This document shows positions 44,663 through 57,026 of a stretch of 64,000 nt of DNA, piece by piece. Location: positions 1,220,116 through 1,284,115 of the forward strand of contig JAJEKV010000100.1 in the NCBI GenBank assembly GCA_021234155.1. Direction: 5' to 3'. The DNA is from Isoetes taiwanensis. Lineage: Eukaryota; Streptophyta; Lycopodiopsida; Isoetales; Isoetaceae. Position 1 is the first letter of the stretch. Each line of letters opens with the position of its first letter. The notes beneath the pieces are model-generated. The model had not been told where the DNA came from. It was given only the letters and a program-made list of their open reading frames with translations, and ran no database searches. The translations under genes and the position numbers were made by a program.

Positions 44663-47600
44663 AGAGATCAAAACATGACCAATCATGGTTGTAGGAAGTT
44701 GTGCGAGAAATCTTGGCCCTTGGATGCATCGAGATGATCTTGCCCACTCACATTAGGGCTTGATCCAATCCAAGAATTACGGTATAACATTATTATCTTA
44801 TATTATTATCTTATATTATAATGTTGTGTAATGGACCACGCCCTAATTTGGACGGTTCAGATCTTTCGAACTTAATTTAAAGGCCGAGATTTCACCTCTA
44901 GGTTTTTTTTTTCTAGGTTTCTCTTGGTTTCCGCTGTAATTTTTTCTCTTCTGTTTTCGGTTTCACATTCTTCATTACGTCCAGCTGATCCATTACCAAC
45001 TGAATCGACATGAAGCTGAAGAAGCAAAGGTTATTCTTGATATCCGATGTCCTTGACAATCGGCTTTAGTTTTTTTTGCCTTATGTTCTCTTTTGTGCAG
45101 ACTCTTGGAAGATTTCTCCACCAGATTTACGGCAATACAAGATTTATTGGTGCAACATCTGTAGAGGCCACCGAGGGCTCTGCGGAAAAGTATTTTCTTG
45201 GTTGCTATATCCAAAAATTTCTACATCGCCAACATGGGCGCTTGCATGAACATGCACTATAAAGCATGGTTTCGATGCTTATATGCTTATAATCCGGTTG
45301 TCGCGGATTTATGCCTCACAAGGTTTGGCTTTGGTCGATGAACCATTGCTCACGTGGTCTATGCCGCGACCGGTTTGCACTAAGGTGGATTCTAGAATAA
45401 AATCGACTGAAACAAACCATGTTTTGATGATCGACCGCCAAAGAAGCCATTATACATAACCGTAATAGGTCTACGGTAAGCATTGCGAGCTATGGACATC
45501 CATTTTCGTGATATCCTTTAATTTTACACGTTTTTCAAATTTCATGCATTCAATGTTGCATTTTTGCCCCTGGCTTTCCGGTTAAGCCATTCATCCGGGA
45601 GGGAGCTATCCACATCCATTCGAACAACTTGCCTCGATCAAGCGATCGATGTCGCCACTCCCTAGCACATTAATATGATCTATCCATTTGTAAGAAATTC
45701 GGCTCGAAGCCCCTTTTTTGCTATTGCGGTGATCACACCATGCATGAGCCTCTTCCCCGCCGAACCTGGGCCGTTTTGTGAGATCATATTTTGTCTTTGC
45801 ATGAAATTCCTTCAAAACTCTTACTTACAAAAAAAAAAATTATCATGGTATTGTTGGTTTTAATTTTAGGTTTTAGAATTGTTACTTCAGCTTCTTTGGA
45901 TTATGAGAAATAGGTTATGAGAAACTTTTGACTAATATCACATCCATAAAATGCTCCTTTGGCCTTTTTGTTCGATCGCTCCATCTTTGGTCATAAGACA
46001 TAGTCATATCTCTCCTATGGCATGCCATGCGTGAAATTGTGGTATAAGAAACTTCGATTTTCTTTTTGTTACTTTTCTTGATTTAAAACCGACCTTTTTT
46101 GTGCGGTGGATCATTCGTGGATAAATTGTGGGGCTGCAGGATGCACCAAGACGCCTCTCGATTTATGATGTAAATCCACTTTAGATGCAAATTGTCGTTA
46201 GAAAAGTTGGAAAGCATTTTATGAAAGCTTTTGCAATCATGTCTTATTTGTTATGTAGTTGTGAAGGGATAAGACAGAAGTTGACAAGAGAAGGCTCTCC
46301 CGTGATATGTGGAACTGATTATATTTGTAATTTTTCAGAGAGAAATGAGCTTCCGGTTTGGTAAATTTATTAGTATTGACATGTTTTGTAATACAATTCA
46401 AATTTTCTAGATTCAAATACTTTGGAAGTTGCTATTGCGAATTGAGCGGTTTGCCATCACGAGGGTAAGGCCGGTTCTTTTTCTCGCTACTATTAAAATT
46501 ACAGACTATGACTATCCTTCACATCCGGGGGCTTTTAGGTTTTCTAAAAAGCTCGGTAAAATTATGTCTACATAATCATCTTCCCGGAAGAAGTGTTTAT
46601 TCATGTATCATAAATGCTTGAGATCTTTGCAGTCAATTAGGGGAGTAAGAGAAACATCCGCTCTGCTGGATTGTAGGTTGTACATTGTGCTTAGCTTGCC
46701 TTTAGTGCCCCGCAAGAACAAAAGACTATTCTAGAACTAAGGCTTCGAGGAAGCAAATATATGGCATTTGGATCCGCTTTTGCTCCTTGCTCCTCATATG
46801 TTAGAAAATTTTCCATCTTTGTTTGTAAGCGGTCATATCTCTTCTATGTCATGCTTGAAATTGTGGTATAAGAAACTTCGGCTTTCTTTTTATGTTACTT
46901 TTCTTGATTTAAACCCGGCCAGATCATTTAGGTGAATCATGTTAATATTTTTTGGATGGAGTAAAGAAGGCCATCTTCAAGAAAACTTTGAGGAGCTATG
47001 TCTTGCATTTGCTATACATAGTATTGTTGAATCGACACTTATATTTGAGCAGAGTGGCTTGATGGGTTGCCCTGCATTCCGGACATGAATGCCTCTTTAT
47101 GCCTAGCCAACTTTAGTGCCCCGCAAAAAAAAACTATTCTAGAATGAAGCTTCGTAAGCAAGTATATGGCATTTGGAATCGGCTTTGCTCCTCGCTCTTC
47201 ATTTCCCTTGCAATCATATGATATGTCCCAGGTATGATACGTAATTCTTATATGTCAGAATATTATTAAGAGGGAGTAGTTTTTATATGTTAAAAGATCT
47301 TTGGATCATAGATCCTTGATCATGGAGCTTTGCCTAAATTTCTTTTGATATTTGTGTTTGCAAGGTGGGCACGAACATTGGGGGCCATGGTTTCGCCATA
47401 GCCAAAGGTCAGAAGCAAATGCTCTATTTGAACGTTATGTTAAATAAGCGTCATGTTAGTACTTAAAAGTCAAATACTTTATTTTTTTGTCATTTGCTTT
47501 GCAACCCTTCTTTGTCTTTTATGAATTCGGTGATGTGACAATTGAACGCTCTAAATGCTTTACCAACTTGAGTACCATTTATGGAATACTTCTCTTATTT

Positions 47601-48780
47601 TAGAAGCTTTTGCTCTTCTATTTGTTTCAATAAATCGGCTATGAGAGATAGCACGTGAAAATGTGCACTACAAAAGCGATTATGGCACCGTAATGGGATG
47701 CAGGAACTTCAACCTTGCTCTGTATGTATAGTAAGCCCAGTTGCAAAGGCAGAAAGCACGAGGTACCTTTTGCCCTCATGTAAGTCTTTTAACACAATGG
47801 CGTGGAGTTAATCTTATAGTTGAGTGGCCCAAGGAAAATAGCATTTGGTTATATAGAAGAGTATTCAAGGCAGGCTTTGGAGTTTCAAGAAATGTGTTCG
47901 TCCAAGTGTTTGTTGTGCTATGGTTTGTTAGCATGTGCTGCATCAATGCTCAGTAGTGTTCCAGTGCTTTAGCTCATGTCTCCACCCATGCTGAGGATGC
48001 ACCTACTAGATCCTTATGGTGGCTTGATCTCATGGCCTCCTCTCTCGGAATTTTAACTCATGTTTTAATGTCTGTGAAACAGACTAAAGCATAAACTTAC
48101 TGCATGGGCTAAGTTTTGTGGGTACTATGGAAGTGTGATAATATATTAAAGTTTTAGCAATGCTGGAAGAGGAGCAAAGGATCACTCATGGTTACATTAT
48201 TAAGTAATACAAAGAGTAGCATTACCACTCACATAATAGTTACCAACTTTGGCTAATATATTTGGTGGAATGATAATACAAAAAGTAGCATTACCACTCA
48301 CATAATAGAGTTACCAACTCTGGCTAATATATTCGGTGGAATTAGACTGTTGAAATCAAATGCAGCCATGGTGTTGTCGTCTTGACATGTGCAAGTTTGA
48401 ATATTGCCTAAGGTCAATTTACACATATATATTTCAAACCAATATCTTAAAGTACATATATATTTCAAACAAATATCTTAAAGTGGGTGTATGAATGCAA
48501 CAAAATAGACAAGCTTTAAAATCCTTTATACTAAGACCTCTTCCTCTAATATACACAAAAAAGTGCAAAATTAGTGATATATCTCTTCCTCCAATATATA
48601 CAAAAAAGTGAATGACATGTCGCCAACTTTACCCATGAATTTCTATATTAAAACGAGGAAGTTCCAAAGTTTATAATATAATTCAAGTGAAGCTTATCCC
48701 AAAATTATAAAGTTCGTTACACGTGAAGCTCATCTCATTATGACAAAGTCAGTTAGTCTCTGTCCGGCTCTTTTCCTCTC
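44663..48780. other. AT-rich interior of the Mutator-like element
   Basis: No protein domain recognised. Internal duplications: GAAATTGTGGTATAAGAAAC at about 46,031 and 46,857; CTATTCTAGAAYKAAGSCTTC at about 46,727 and 47,130; an 85-bp unit (AGTAGCATTACCACTCACAT) at about 48,209 and 48,283. Such internal duplication may reflect gene-fragment capture or aberrant repair. Confidence 0.55.
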
Positions 48781-48846
48781 TTGGTTCATCTAGATGTACC
48801 AAACGGATGCCCAGCAACGCTGGGCACCATTACTAGTATCTATATG

Positions 48847-50552
48847 ATGACATACAGAAGCACAAGCGGATGGGCAGAGTCATGCTCCTTGGAGAGGCTA
48901 TGCGGCTGGACCCCCTCGCGGATGACGTCTTTGCGATTTGCGTCCCCCGCAGAGGCAAATTTTGCCCACGGCACTCGGATGACGGGCCAGTCACCCGCCC
49001 GGCGCATAATTGCTCGATGTGTGGTATCTTTGACCTGCTCATATGCAATGGCCTACCACAATGGCCCTCTTCCCACGGGTACACTTGCAGACAGGACAAT
49101 CACGGCGCGCGAACTAGTGTCGTGGATTATGTCATAGTGGTCGTGATAGGATGTACACCTTTGTCGCCCATTTTCACGTCAGGCATGGACGGTCGGGACG
49201 AGGAGGCCGACTTCGCATCACCTCCCACTCTATGTGAGGCTGGCCTCGCCACCGCTATGGCTCCCTCAAAGGCAAAGACACCTTGCCGACCCTCGGTTGC
49301 GCTTTGGATTATGAGCAAGCGGAGGGTTACGCCGACATGCTCGCAGCAGGCTGGCCCACACGCCGGAAAAACAAACCAACCAACCGGGTTGAGCTCCTCG
49401 TAGCAGGGGCGATAGTCGCTTTGGGAGACCTCCCCACGCCCGGAGATCGAGGTCGCGAACCTTTCCGCTGTGAACGGATGGTTTGATGCCGAAAGTGTAA
49501 GGAATGCAAATCGCACTCGTCTCATCATGGATCGGGACACGCTGGAGCTCAGGCCACCAGCCATTACCACGCCTTCCTCAAGGAAACAAAGGCAAGGTAC
49601 CTATCAAGGCACCAAGGAGAAATGTTGGCCTACTAGACACCAACCCGAGAACTTTCGGCAATGTACTCCAAAGGCGGCCACGACCCTACGGGGCACATCC
49701 TACGGCGAGCAATGGGAGCGATACACGCAGCGGCTTTATGATCCCCGGGAACACGGAATGAGGTGCCCCCGAACATGGCCAACGCCGGTGATCCGCGTAA
49801 GAAGATGTCGAAGAGGGGCGGCGCTGGCTAATGGGAAGGCGGCCAGACTTAGACTACCGCGCAAGCGGAGTTGCTCAAGTGGGGAGGACAGCCCATGGTA
49901 CTCGTCGCCCTGCCCGACTGTTTCAACAGTACCGCGAAGAGGATTTTCCCGGTCATGGACCACAGGCGTGGTTGTTCCGATCTACAAGGCGGGGGACCCA
50001 CACCGCCCGACCCACCACCGAACCATCATGGTCAGCTCGGTGTTTGCCAAGTGTTGGCGGGCATTCTTGAACAAGGTAAACCGGGCGTAGGCGGCGTGAA
50101 ATCGGGGCACTTATCCAGCAAAAGCTTCGACCCGACATTCGACTATTGATCACATCTTCACACTCGTGACCTCGGTCGAGGACAGCAGAACCGTCGGGAG
50201 GACTCAGATCTTCTTGTTTTGTGGACTTTGCAAAAGCTTCGACCGGTACCGGGGAAAAGTTGTGGGCGAGATTGCACCATCTGGGGCTCCCTGTGGATCT
50301 GTAGAACGCAGTGTACAGAATGTACGAGAGCTGCACAGGCCGCATGCAACCGGAAGGACAGTCATTTGTCAGCAGCATTGGAGTTAGGCAAGGTTGTCCT
50401 CTCTCATCCACACTCTTTGGACTTTACATTGACCAGTTGGAAGCCTAGCTTGCTGCCAATGGGGGGGACATTATACAGCTCTTGCACCAGGTCATCTGGT
50501 AGCTCATCTATGCGGATGATGTGGACCTCTTGGCCCATACACCAGAGGGCAT
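48847..50552 (+). pseudogene. LINE, middle part: endonuclease end and first half of RT
   Basis: The endonuclease resumes (HKRMGRVMLLG) and ends with FDLLICNGLPQWP and SVVDYVIV, the conserved SVVDY-type C-terminal motif. RT pieces follow in several frames: ANGKAA, VVPIYKAGD, RTIMVSSVFAK, a CKSFDR-type remnant of the FAKAFDR motif, GVRQGCPLSSTLFGLYIDQL, and the catalytic YADDVDLLAHTPEG, directly after which the gypsy element is inserted. There are many small frame breaks, especially in CpG-rich stretches. Confidence 0.85.
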
Positions 50553-51140
50553 TGTTAGTCCTGTGCCTCCTGGTACAGGACTATTCATGCATACTGACAT
50601 GCACTGTGTCAAGCTCAAGGATCCTCGGCCAACCCGCGGGTCGACATCCAAGGCTCCGCGAAGACCAAGCGGCCAGACCACGCCAGCCAAAACCTTTGGT
50701 ACATCAACAAGAGGCGCTTTCGGACAAGTGACGGCCCGCCACCGCCAGCGTCGGCGTCCAGGCGTGATTCTAGGCACTTCAAGAGGCACCGCCAACATTC
50801 TGCAGAATCAGGCCTCCTTCCGTGAGTCGGCACCGAGATCGATCGAGTGTCTATATTGGGCCCAAGGCCATTGTACTATATATATGAGTAGAGTTAGCTC
50901 ATAAGTTTTTAGATGAGTTTTGAGTCTTGTCTCACTTCAGTTTTCTCTCTATTGCGAGAGCTCATGTATTTTCATAATTGATATCAAGGAAGCTTATCAT
51001 CTTTCTCTCATTTGTTTTTGTTTTTCTTCTCTTTCTTCTCTTTGGCCAAATCAGCGTGACATAGTCCCAGGACTCTCTGTTAGATCCACGGGTCCTCACA
51101 GGGTCAGCTGTCTTCGAGTTCCCAACCCGGACCCCAAACA
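50553..51140 (+). mobile_element. 5' LTR of Ty3/gypsy element
   Basis: 588 bases, TGTTAGTCCTGTGCC to CCCAAACA, matching 61,088-61,679. The target duplication GGCAT lies just before it (50,548-50,552) and just after the 3' LTR (61,680-61,684). I could not identify a clear primer site after the LTR; the sequence there is CCGCCGCCGGGCTGCC. Confidence 0.95.
50877..50885 (+). promoter_or_regulatory. Probable TATA box in the LTR
   Basis: TATATATAT inside the 5' LTR, repeated at 61,423-61,431 in the 3' LTR, in otherwise non-TA-repeat sequence. Position and composition fit the LTR promoter, but no start site can be shown. Confidence 0.5.
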
Positions 51141-51193
51141 CCGCCGCCGGGCTGCCGGGTGCGATTTTCTCCTACTTTCTTTTACGCCGCCAT

Positions 51194-53163
51194 ATGCGTA
51201 AAAGTAATTTCACGCCCGGAAGAACTCCTTTCTCGATGGCATCTCGCTTGGAGCGCCATTGTCGGAACTGTTCGCGATATGTATGGATCGCTTATGACAT
51301 AGGGGAGGCCATCGCCGGCCTAGGGCTCGGTCGCGCCACCCACCCCTCGTGTCGATCTCGCCCCAGTTCCCCGCCCCAAGCGTGCAAACATTGCTCCCAA
51401 CCTCGGTCCCTCATCACTATCGGGGAGCCTTATCCGGCTCAACCTTCTCAACCGTACTTTCACACCCCTGAACATGCCTACATCCATCATTCGCCGGGCC
51501 ATACGCCTCTTCCTTTCAGAACCATCATCTCCCGGGTGGGCACCGGCTATCCACATGTCTCCTTGGCGCCTACCCGGGAATATCCTTTCCCTACGTTTTC
51601 CCATCGCTCTTCCCATTTTACAACCTTACGGATCTCAAAACCAATGCTCGGCTACCCGGTTTCTCCGCAGTCACCCCTTCATCGTGGTCCGTCGGTGCAC
51701 AATGCCACATCCGTCTCAACCTCAATATCCTCACTATCCCGTTTCGCCCCAGCCCAAAGACTTTCACATCTACCTTTCGGACTAAACCGACTTATCCCAC
51801 CTTTGGCAACACGAAAGGCAAACCGTTAGACCAAAGTGCTCGTGCCCACATGGAAGAATTTGAGGCTCTAGCTGTCCTAAATGGTCATGCGAACCTCAAC
51901 TGAAATTCCACATCTTTTCCACCACACGCGCGGTTTTCCTCATCAATGGCTCATGTCCAACAAAAGCCATTGGAAACAAGACTGGTCCGAAATGCCTTTG
52001 CTTTTTCTCTCTCATTACGGGACCACGGATGATGATCAACTTCATCTCAAGCAACTCAATGAACTTCAACAAGAGCCCACTTGAGTTCGCCTGCAGGGAT
52101 TTTTATGGATCGACTTCACATTCTCGCTAAGTAAGCTCAAGGAGTACCCTACACGAGCCGATTTTGGTCCGGTTTCTCCAAGGACTTCCTCCAGGCTATT
52201 CGACTCATGATGAATACTGCGCCCAAAAACTTTGGAGCAAGGCTATCGACCTTGTCAATCACTCCGTCAATGTTTCCTCCCCCGTGGCTCTTCAAGAGCT
52301 CCCGTTCATTCCACCTCGCCATGGTTCCACAAACGGCCGTTCAGCCTCAACACGCTAATCCACAGTAGATCAAATCAACGGTGCCATATTTGCAAATATC
52401 AAGGCCATTTGGCCAATGAGTGCAACTCCACCAATGGCCCGCCTCATTGCAAGAGATGCAACATGTGCAATCATGCCACGGAAGAGTGCACTCGCACTCA
52501 TCCCACACCGTTCCGCAACAAAATGGTTTATCAAGTGCAAACCACACCTCAGCCACAATCGCGACTATCGCCAGACCACCTCTTGGGGTGCAGCCCATAA
52601 CTCTATCAAGAATGGGACCAACCACGGGGGGATCCAACCAACGCCCTCCTTTTGATCCTTCTAAAGCTCGGTGTTATCCTTTGTCAAGAATGGGGTCATA
52701 CCACCACGGCGTGTCCTCAACTTCCACAAGTTCAGGTACAGCTTCCTGGCACAAATCAGACCACCTCGGTCCGCCTCACGGCTTACCAACTATGGCTCGC
52801 TAATGGCAAACAAGGCCCGCGACCAGTTCTTAAGAAGCCACCAAGAGCGCCTCAGCAATCACGCTATCAACCAGCTCCAGCAAATCAACCTCAGCTGGAT
52901 CAACAAGCCCAAGAGGAAATTTTTCAGGCACTTAATCCTCCAGTCCAGCAGTCAAATTGGGTTGGTTTAGTTTCACGCCAGACCAAGGCATCACGTCCCT
53001 TGACTATTATTCAGAAGGGCACGCAATCTGCCTTTGCAGTTGACACCATTCCTCATGGGGACGAAAAAAAGGTTCACTTTGCACCTGACTTGGAAAAGCT
53101 CATGCCACATGTCATGCCCAAAGTTCGCCAAAGCATTTTGAACCTCATGCAAAGCCGCTGAAG
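51194..53163 (+). pseudogene. gag of the gypsy element, broken frames
   Basis: The 5' part has several frames with no clean capsid signature. Two perfect CCHC zinc knuckles (C-x2-C-x4-H-x4-C) are visible in one frame: CHICKYQGHLANEC at 52,382-52,423 and CKRCNMCNHATEEC at 52,448-52,489. A third, ending CQEWGHTTTAC, is split by a frameshift near 52,675. A longer open frame (52,652-53,161) ends with a Gln/Pro-rich and acidic region. Such knuckles bind the RNA genome during particle assembly. At least three frame breaks make it non-coding as it stands. Confidence 0.85.
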
Positions 53164-53463
53164 GCCGCGACATTGGCAAATGTTCATGCCACCACTAGAG
53201 CTCAACAAAGACAAGATACACCTTCAACATCTCAACCTCCACGCCTCGGACATATCCCAATATTGCAGCCGAGGTTGACTTACTCAAAGTTCTTTGCTTC
53301 CCCGCCACGCACTCCCGCGGTGGAACCAGCCAGATCCTTTTTTCTCATGTACCTCTCGAACTCCAAGAGGAGCTTGCCAAGATCAAAATTCCTTTAAGCT
53401 TGGCAACCATTTTAAAACTCTGTCCTGCTCTCAAGGACCAGTTACCACTCCCAACTGTTTTAG

Positions 53464-53823
53464 TTGGGGCTGTGGCTACCTCTACACCCACGGTCCATGC
53501 CACGGTGGGAAATCAGCAAGTCAACCATGTCCAAATCGATGGAGGTAGTGCGGTCCAATCTCATCACGGATAAACTCCCGCAAACAAATGGGCATCACAC
53601 AACTCTTTTCGTGGCCCCATATGACATCAAATTGGCTAATGGCCACATCACGAGACCTCAAGGCGTCACACCTATTCTTCACATCAACATAGGTGATCTC
53701 CGCTTTCCCATGGAATTTGGAGTGTGGAAAGCTGGCGAAGATCCAGGTGACTATGAAATGCTGGTAGGCAGACCTTTTCTCCGCCGGGCAAAGAGTATCC
53801 ACATCGGGCCACGGACCGCTTAG
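53464..53823 (+). pseudogene. Aspartic protease of the gypsy element
   Basis: The catalytic stretch VNHVQIDGGSAV, a D-G-G version typical of plant gypsy proteases, lies at about 53,523-53,558. It is one base out of frame with the following LITDKLPQ and the rest (LFVAPYDIKLANGHITRPQG, then YEMLVGRPFLRRA). The last block is the family GRPFL motif near the protease C-terminus. The extra C near 53,558 is the break. Confidence 0.8.
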
Positions 53824-54469
53824 TCATCAATCGATGGTCATCTCAATGCCACCATGGACTTGCAAACAAGGCGGGATCATTTCTGTTGACAATCGCGGAA
53901 CCCTCTCTCTCGCATTAATCGATTACGAAGAAGCTCGAATATTTATCAAGTTCGGGCTCCACCGCGAAGTCCGCCTCATCATCCTACCGAATATGCCGAT
54001 CCTTGGGGAGAAATGACTCTTGATCGTGACGTGCCGTGGCTGCCTTACTTGACCCTATCCGGCTCCTTGCAATCGATCCAACGCGTTGATCACTTTTCCG
54101 ACATCGACACTCCCGCAACTCCCGTTGATGTACACGCCGCCATGAAGCAACCATCGCTAGATGACACCGCGCAACCTCTTTTTCACCACGCAAAGTGCCA
54201 CGATCCGTTATGCTCCAACCTCCCCGCACACATTGTCCAGATACTGAAGTCATACCCCATATTCAGACTCTCAAGTCGAGATTGTGGATGTTGGCAACAA
54301 TCAACCCGTCGCATTGCCGCAAACCTTCCGGCTCCTTATCGTAACAGGGCCGTCAAGCCGTTTCAAAAATTCAAACACATTTTCGCCGGAGTTACAAAGA
54401 TCTTCGGGAATCAACAAAAGCTTGGGGAACTCACCATTCCTACCAAATCGATGCACGCACCGATGTAGC

Positions 54470-55780
54470 AACGACAAGCATGTGCTCAACCCTAATTACC
54501 GCGGATCGCGCCAACATGAAATTGACAAACTCCCTTGCCGCGGGTTTGATCTATGAGGTCAAACATTCGAATGGGTGAGCCCCATCGTCATTGCCCTTAA
54601 GCACAATGGTAAGATCCGCGTCTGCGTGTGGACTATCGGAAACTCAATCGGGGCCCGAGCGTGATCATTTTCCACTTCCCTTCACGCACCTGCCTCGAAG
54701 AAGTGGTCGGACATGAGATGTACTCCTTTATGGATGGTTTTTCCGGCTACAATCGGATCTCCATCAAAGAATCTGATCAACTCAAGACCACTTTCACCAC
54801 CCGGGGGGCACTTTTTGCCTACAAGGTGGTTCCTTTTGGATTATCCAACTCTCCTTCAACATTTCAACGCATCATGCTCTCGGTTTTTCATGATTTCATG
54901 AAGGAAAATCCCTTCTTGCAAATTTTTCAAGATGACTTCTCTGCCTATAGTTCCATGGTGACCATTTGGATAAATTGGAACTCGTCTTTCCGAAATGTGA
55001 TGAGTCCCAGGCATTAGTCTCAATCTCGAGAAATGCACCTTTTGGCGTCACTTCGGTGTTCTCGTTAGGCCATGTTGTCGAAAGCGAGGCATCACCACCG
55101 ATCCCGCCAAAATCGGGTTTGTGTGCTCAAGGCTCAAGCACTGTACCAATATCAAAGAGACACGCTCTTTCCGAAAGGTCAATTATTACTCCACCTTCAT
55201 ACCGGACTAGCAGCCATTGCGCATCCCATTCATAAACTCACGGGTGACTTAATCCACGGGCTTGGAATTCCCGAGTGAAGCCGCTTTCCAACGGTTGAAG
55301 CTTTTGCTTACTCGTGCACCGGTTCTTGTTCCTCCTCAATGGGACAAGCCCTTTCACGTTCATGTCGATGTCTCGGCGTTTGCTATTGAGCTGTTCTTTC
55401 TCAAGAATATGATGCGACAATCGATAAACCAAATCGCTACGCCAAATCGAAAAACTCAATTTCGCTGGCGCAACTATTTCGCCACGGGCGTGAAGCTTTG
55501 GGTCTCATTTTCTCGCGGTCCAACGCCTCCGTCATTACCTTTTGGGCAGTCAAATCAAGTTCTTTGTGGACCATCAAGCACTCCTCTATTTGATCAACAA
55601 GTCCACGCCCACGGCCGCATTGCTCGTTGGGTCCTTCTTCTCCAAGAGTTTGCTCCTTTTGAAATCGTTCATAAAGGTCGGCAAATCTCATGTTGTTCCC
55701 GGATTATCTTTCACGCATCCACACGGATGATCCCGCGAACAGGGGTCTCGGCGACGCCTTCCCGGATGCTCAACTCTTTT
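54470..55780 (+). pseudogene. Reverse transcriptase and RNase H of the gypsy element
   Basis: Open frame 54,628-55,017 carries DYRKLN, MDGFSGYNRISIKESDQLKT, VVPFGLSNSPSTFQRIM and FQDDFSAYS, the last being the catalytic box that is usually Y-x-DD. RNase H pieces follow at 55,262-55,480 (LLTRAPVLVPPQWDKPFHVH, then VDVSAFAIE with the first catalytic Asp) and 55,542-55,730 (IKFFVDHQALLYLINKS). Several frame breaks separate these parts. Order is PR-RT-RH-IN, as in Ty3/gypsy. Confidence 0.88.
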
Positions 55781-55929
55781 TAGTCACGGCAACACCACAT
55801 TGGTTCCATGATTTTCAGCAGCATACCTCCTCACGGGTGCTCTTCCACCGTAAGGCGAGACGCCTCTCTCCCCGCCAAGCGACAATCCTGTCGCCATCAA
55901 TTTCTCCTCAGAGGTCCGCGGACTACACC

Positions 55930-57026
55930 ATGGTTGCCGGACATCTCTACAAAAGGGTAAGGACACCATCCTTCGACGCTGTGTTCTACCTCATGAAGTT
56001 CCGACATTGTTCGAGAAGCTCATCAAGGGCACCGGTGGTGGTCATTTTCATGGTGACACCACGCGACGCGAAAAATCCTTCTCGCCCGGGTATTATTGGC
56101 CCACGCTCTTCAAAGATGCTCACGCCACGCCCAAGCACGTGTGACGCTTGCCAGCGGGTGGGACGCCCCACGGCCCGTGACGCTCTTCCCTTGACGCCGG
56201 TCGCCACGCCACTTCCCTTCAGCAAATGGGGAATGGACTTTGTGGGACCTATAGATCCTCCTGCGAGGCACACTCGTGCCCGATACATTCTGGTTCTCAC
56301 TGACTACGCCACCAAATGGGCGGAAGCTTGTGCACTTCCAGACAACACTGCTGCAAGCACAGCTAGAGTCCTCTATCAACAAATCATCACGCGATTCGGC
56401 TGCCCCACCTGAGCTGGGTCGATGACCGTGGTGTTCATTTCATCAATCATACTATCAAAGAGCTGACGGATTATCTCCTGATACATCATCACAAGAGCAC
56501 ACCTTACTATCCTCAAGGCAATGGGTTGGCAGAAAGCACCAACAAAACTCTGGTCACCATTCTCAAGAAAATTTGTGACGCTTCCCGCACAGATTGGCAG
56601 ACAAAACTTCCTACTGTTCTTTGGGCCTACAATACTTGTTTCAAGATTGCTACGGGTCACACTCCTTTTAAATTGGTTTATGGTCAGGAAGCTCTCATGC
56701 CATTTGAATACATCCTTCCAACACTCCGTTTTCAACTGGCTACTGCTCATAATCCACCAGCTGCTCTCAAAGAACGGGTCTATCAATTAGAACAGTTGGA
56801 TGAACTTCGAAGGGATGCTTATATTCGTGTTCTTCATGGACAACAGTTGCAAAAATCTTTACATGACAAACGTTTGAAGACAAAAACATTCAAAGAAGGA
56901 GATTTGGTTCTTCTTTATGATTCCAGGTACAAAAATTTTCCGGGTAAACTCAAGTTTCGTTGGCTTGGCCCTTATCAAATTGTTCACGTGGTTAGACCAA
57001 GCCGTTTTCCAACTAGTCGAAGTTAG
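55930..57026 (+). pseudogene. Integrase of the gypsy element
   Basis: A zinc-binding region with HFHGD and CDACQR, then the core: WGMDFVGPI (first Asp), TDYATKWAEA, a WVDDRGVHF stretch near 56,410 (second Asp) and PQGNGLAEST (Glu near 56,533). The order and spacing fit a DD-35-E core. One frame break lies near 56,405. The C-terminal open frame to 57,026 carries GHTPFKLVYGQEALMPFEYI and KLKFRWLGPYQIVHV, a GPY/F module. No chromodomain is visible after it. Confidence 0.9.

Larger units (their letters stand above)
42945..48837. mobile_element. Mutator-like DNA transposon, 5.9 kb, non-autonomous as far as visible
   Basis: Perfect 31-bp terminal inverted repeats begin ACTAGTAATGGTGCCCAGC. The 9-bp target duplication ATCTATATG lies at 42,936-42,944 and 48,838-48,846, the length expected for Mutator-like transposons. 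Each terminal repeat contains its own hairpin (GCCCAGC, GTT, GCTGGGC). Excision restores the LINE endonuclease frame text around YDDIQKHKRMGRVMLLG. The interior is a 1.6-kb pyrimidine tract followed by about 4 kb of AT-rich DNA with internal repeats. I found no transposase domain, so it probably relies on a relative. Confidence 0.9.

Noticed and set aside
43060-44747. Long open frames of 150-314 codons on both strands
   Set aside because: They consist of Phe/Pro/Ser/Leu or Lys/Arg/Glu/Gly only and follow directly from the homopyrimidine composition.
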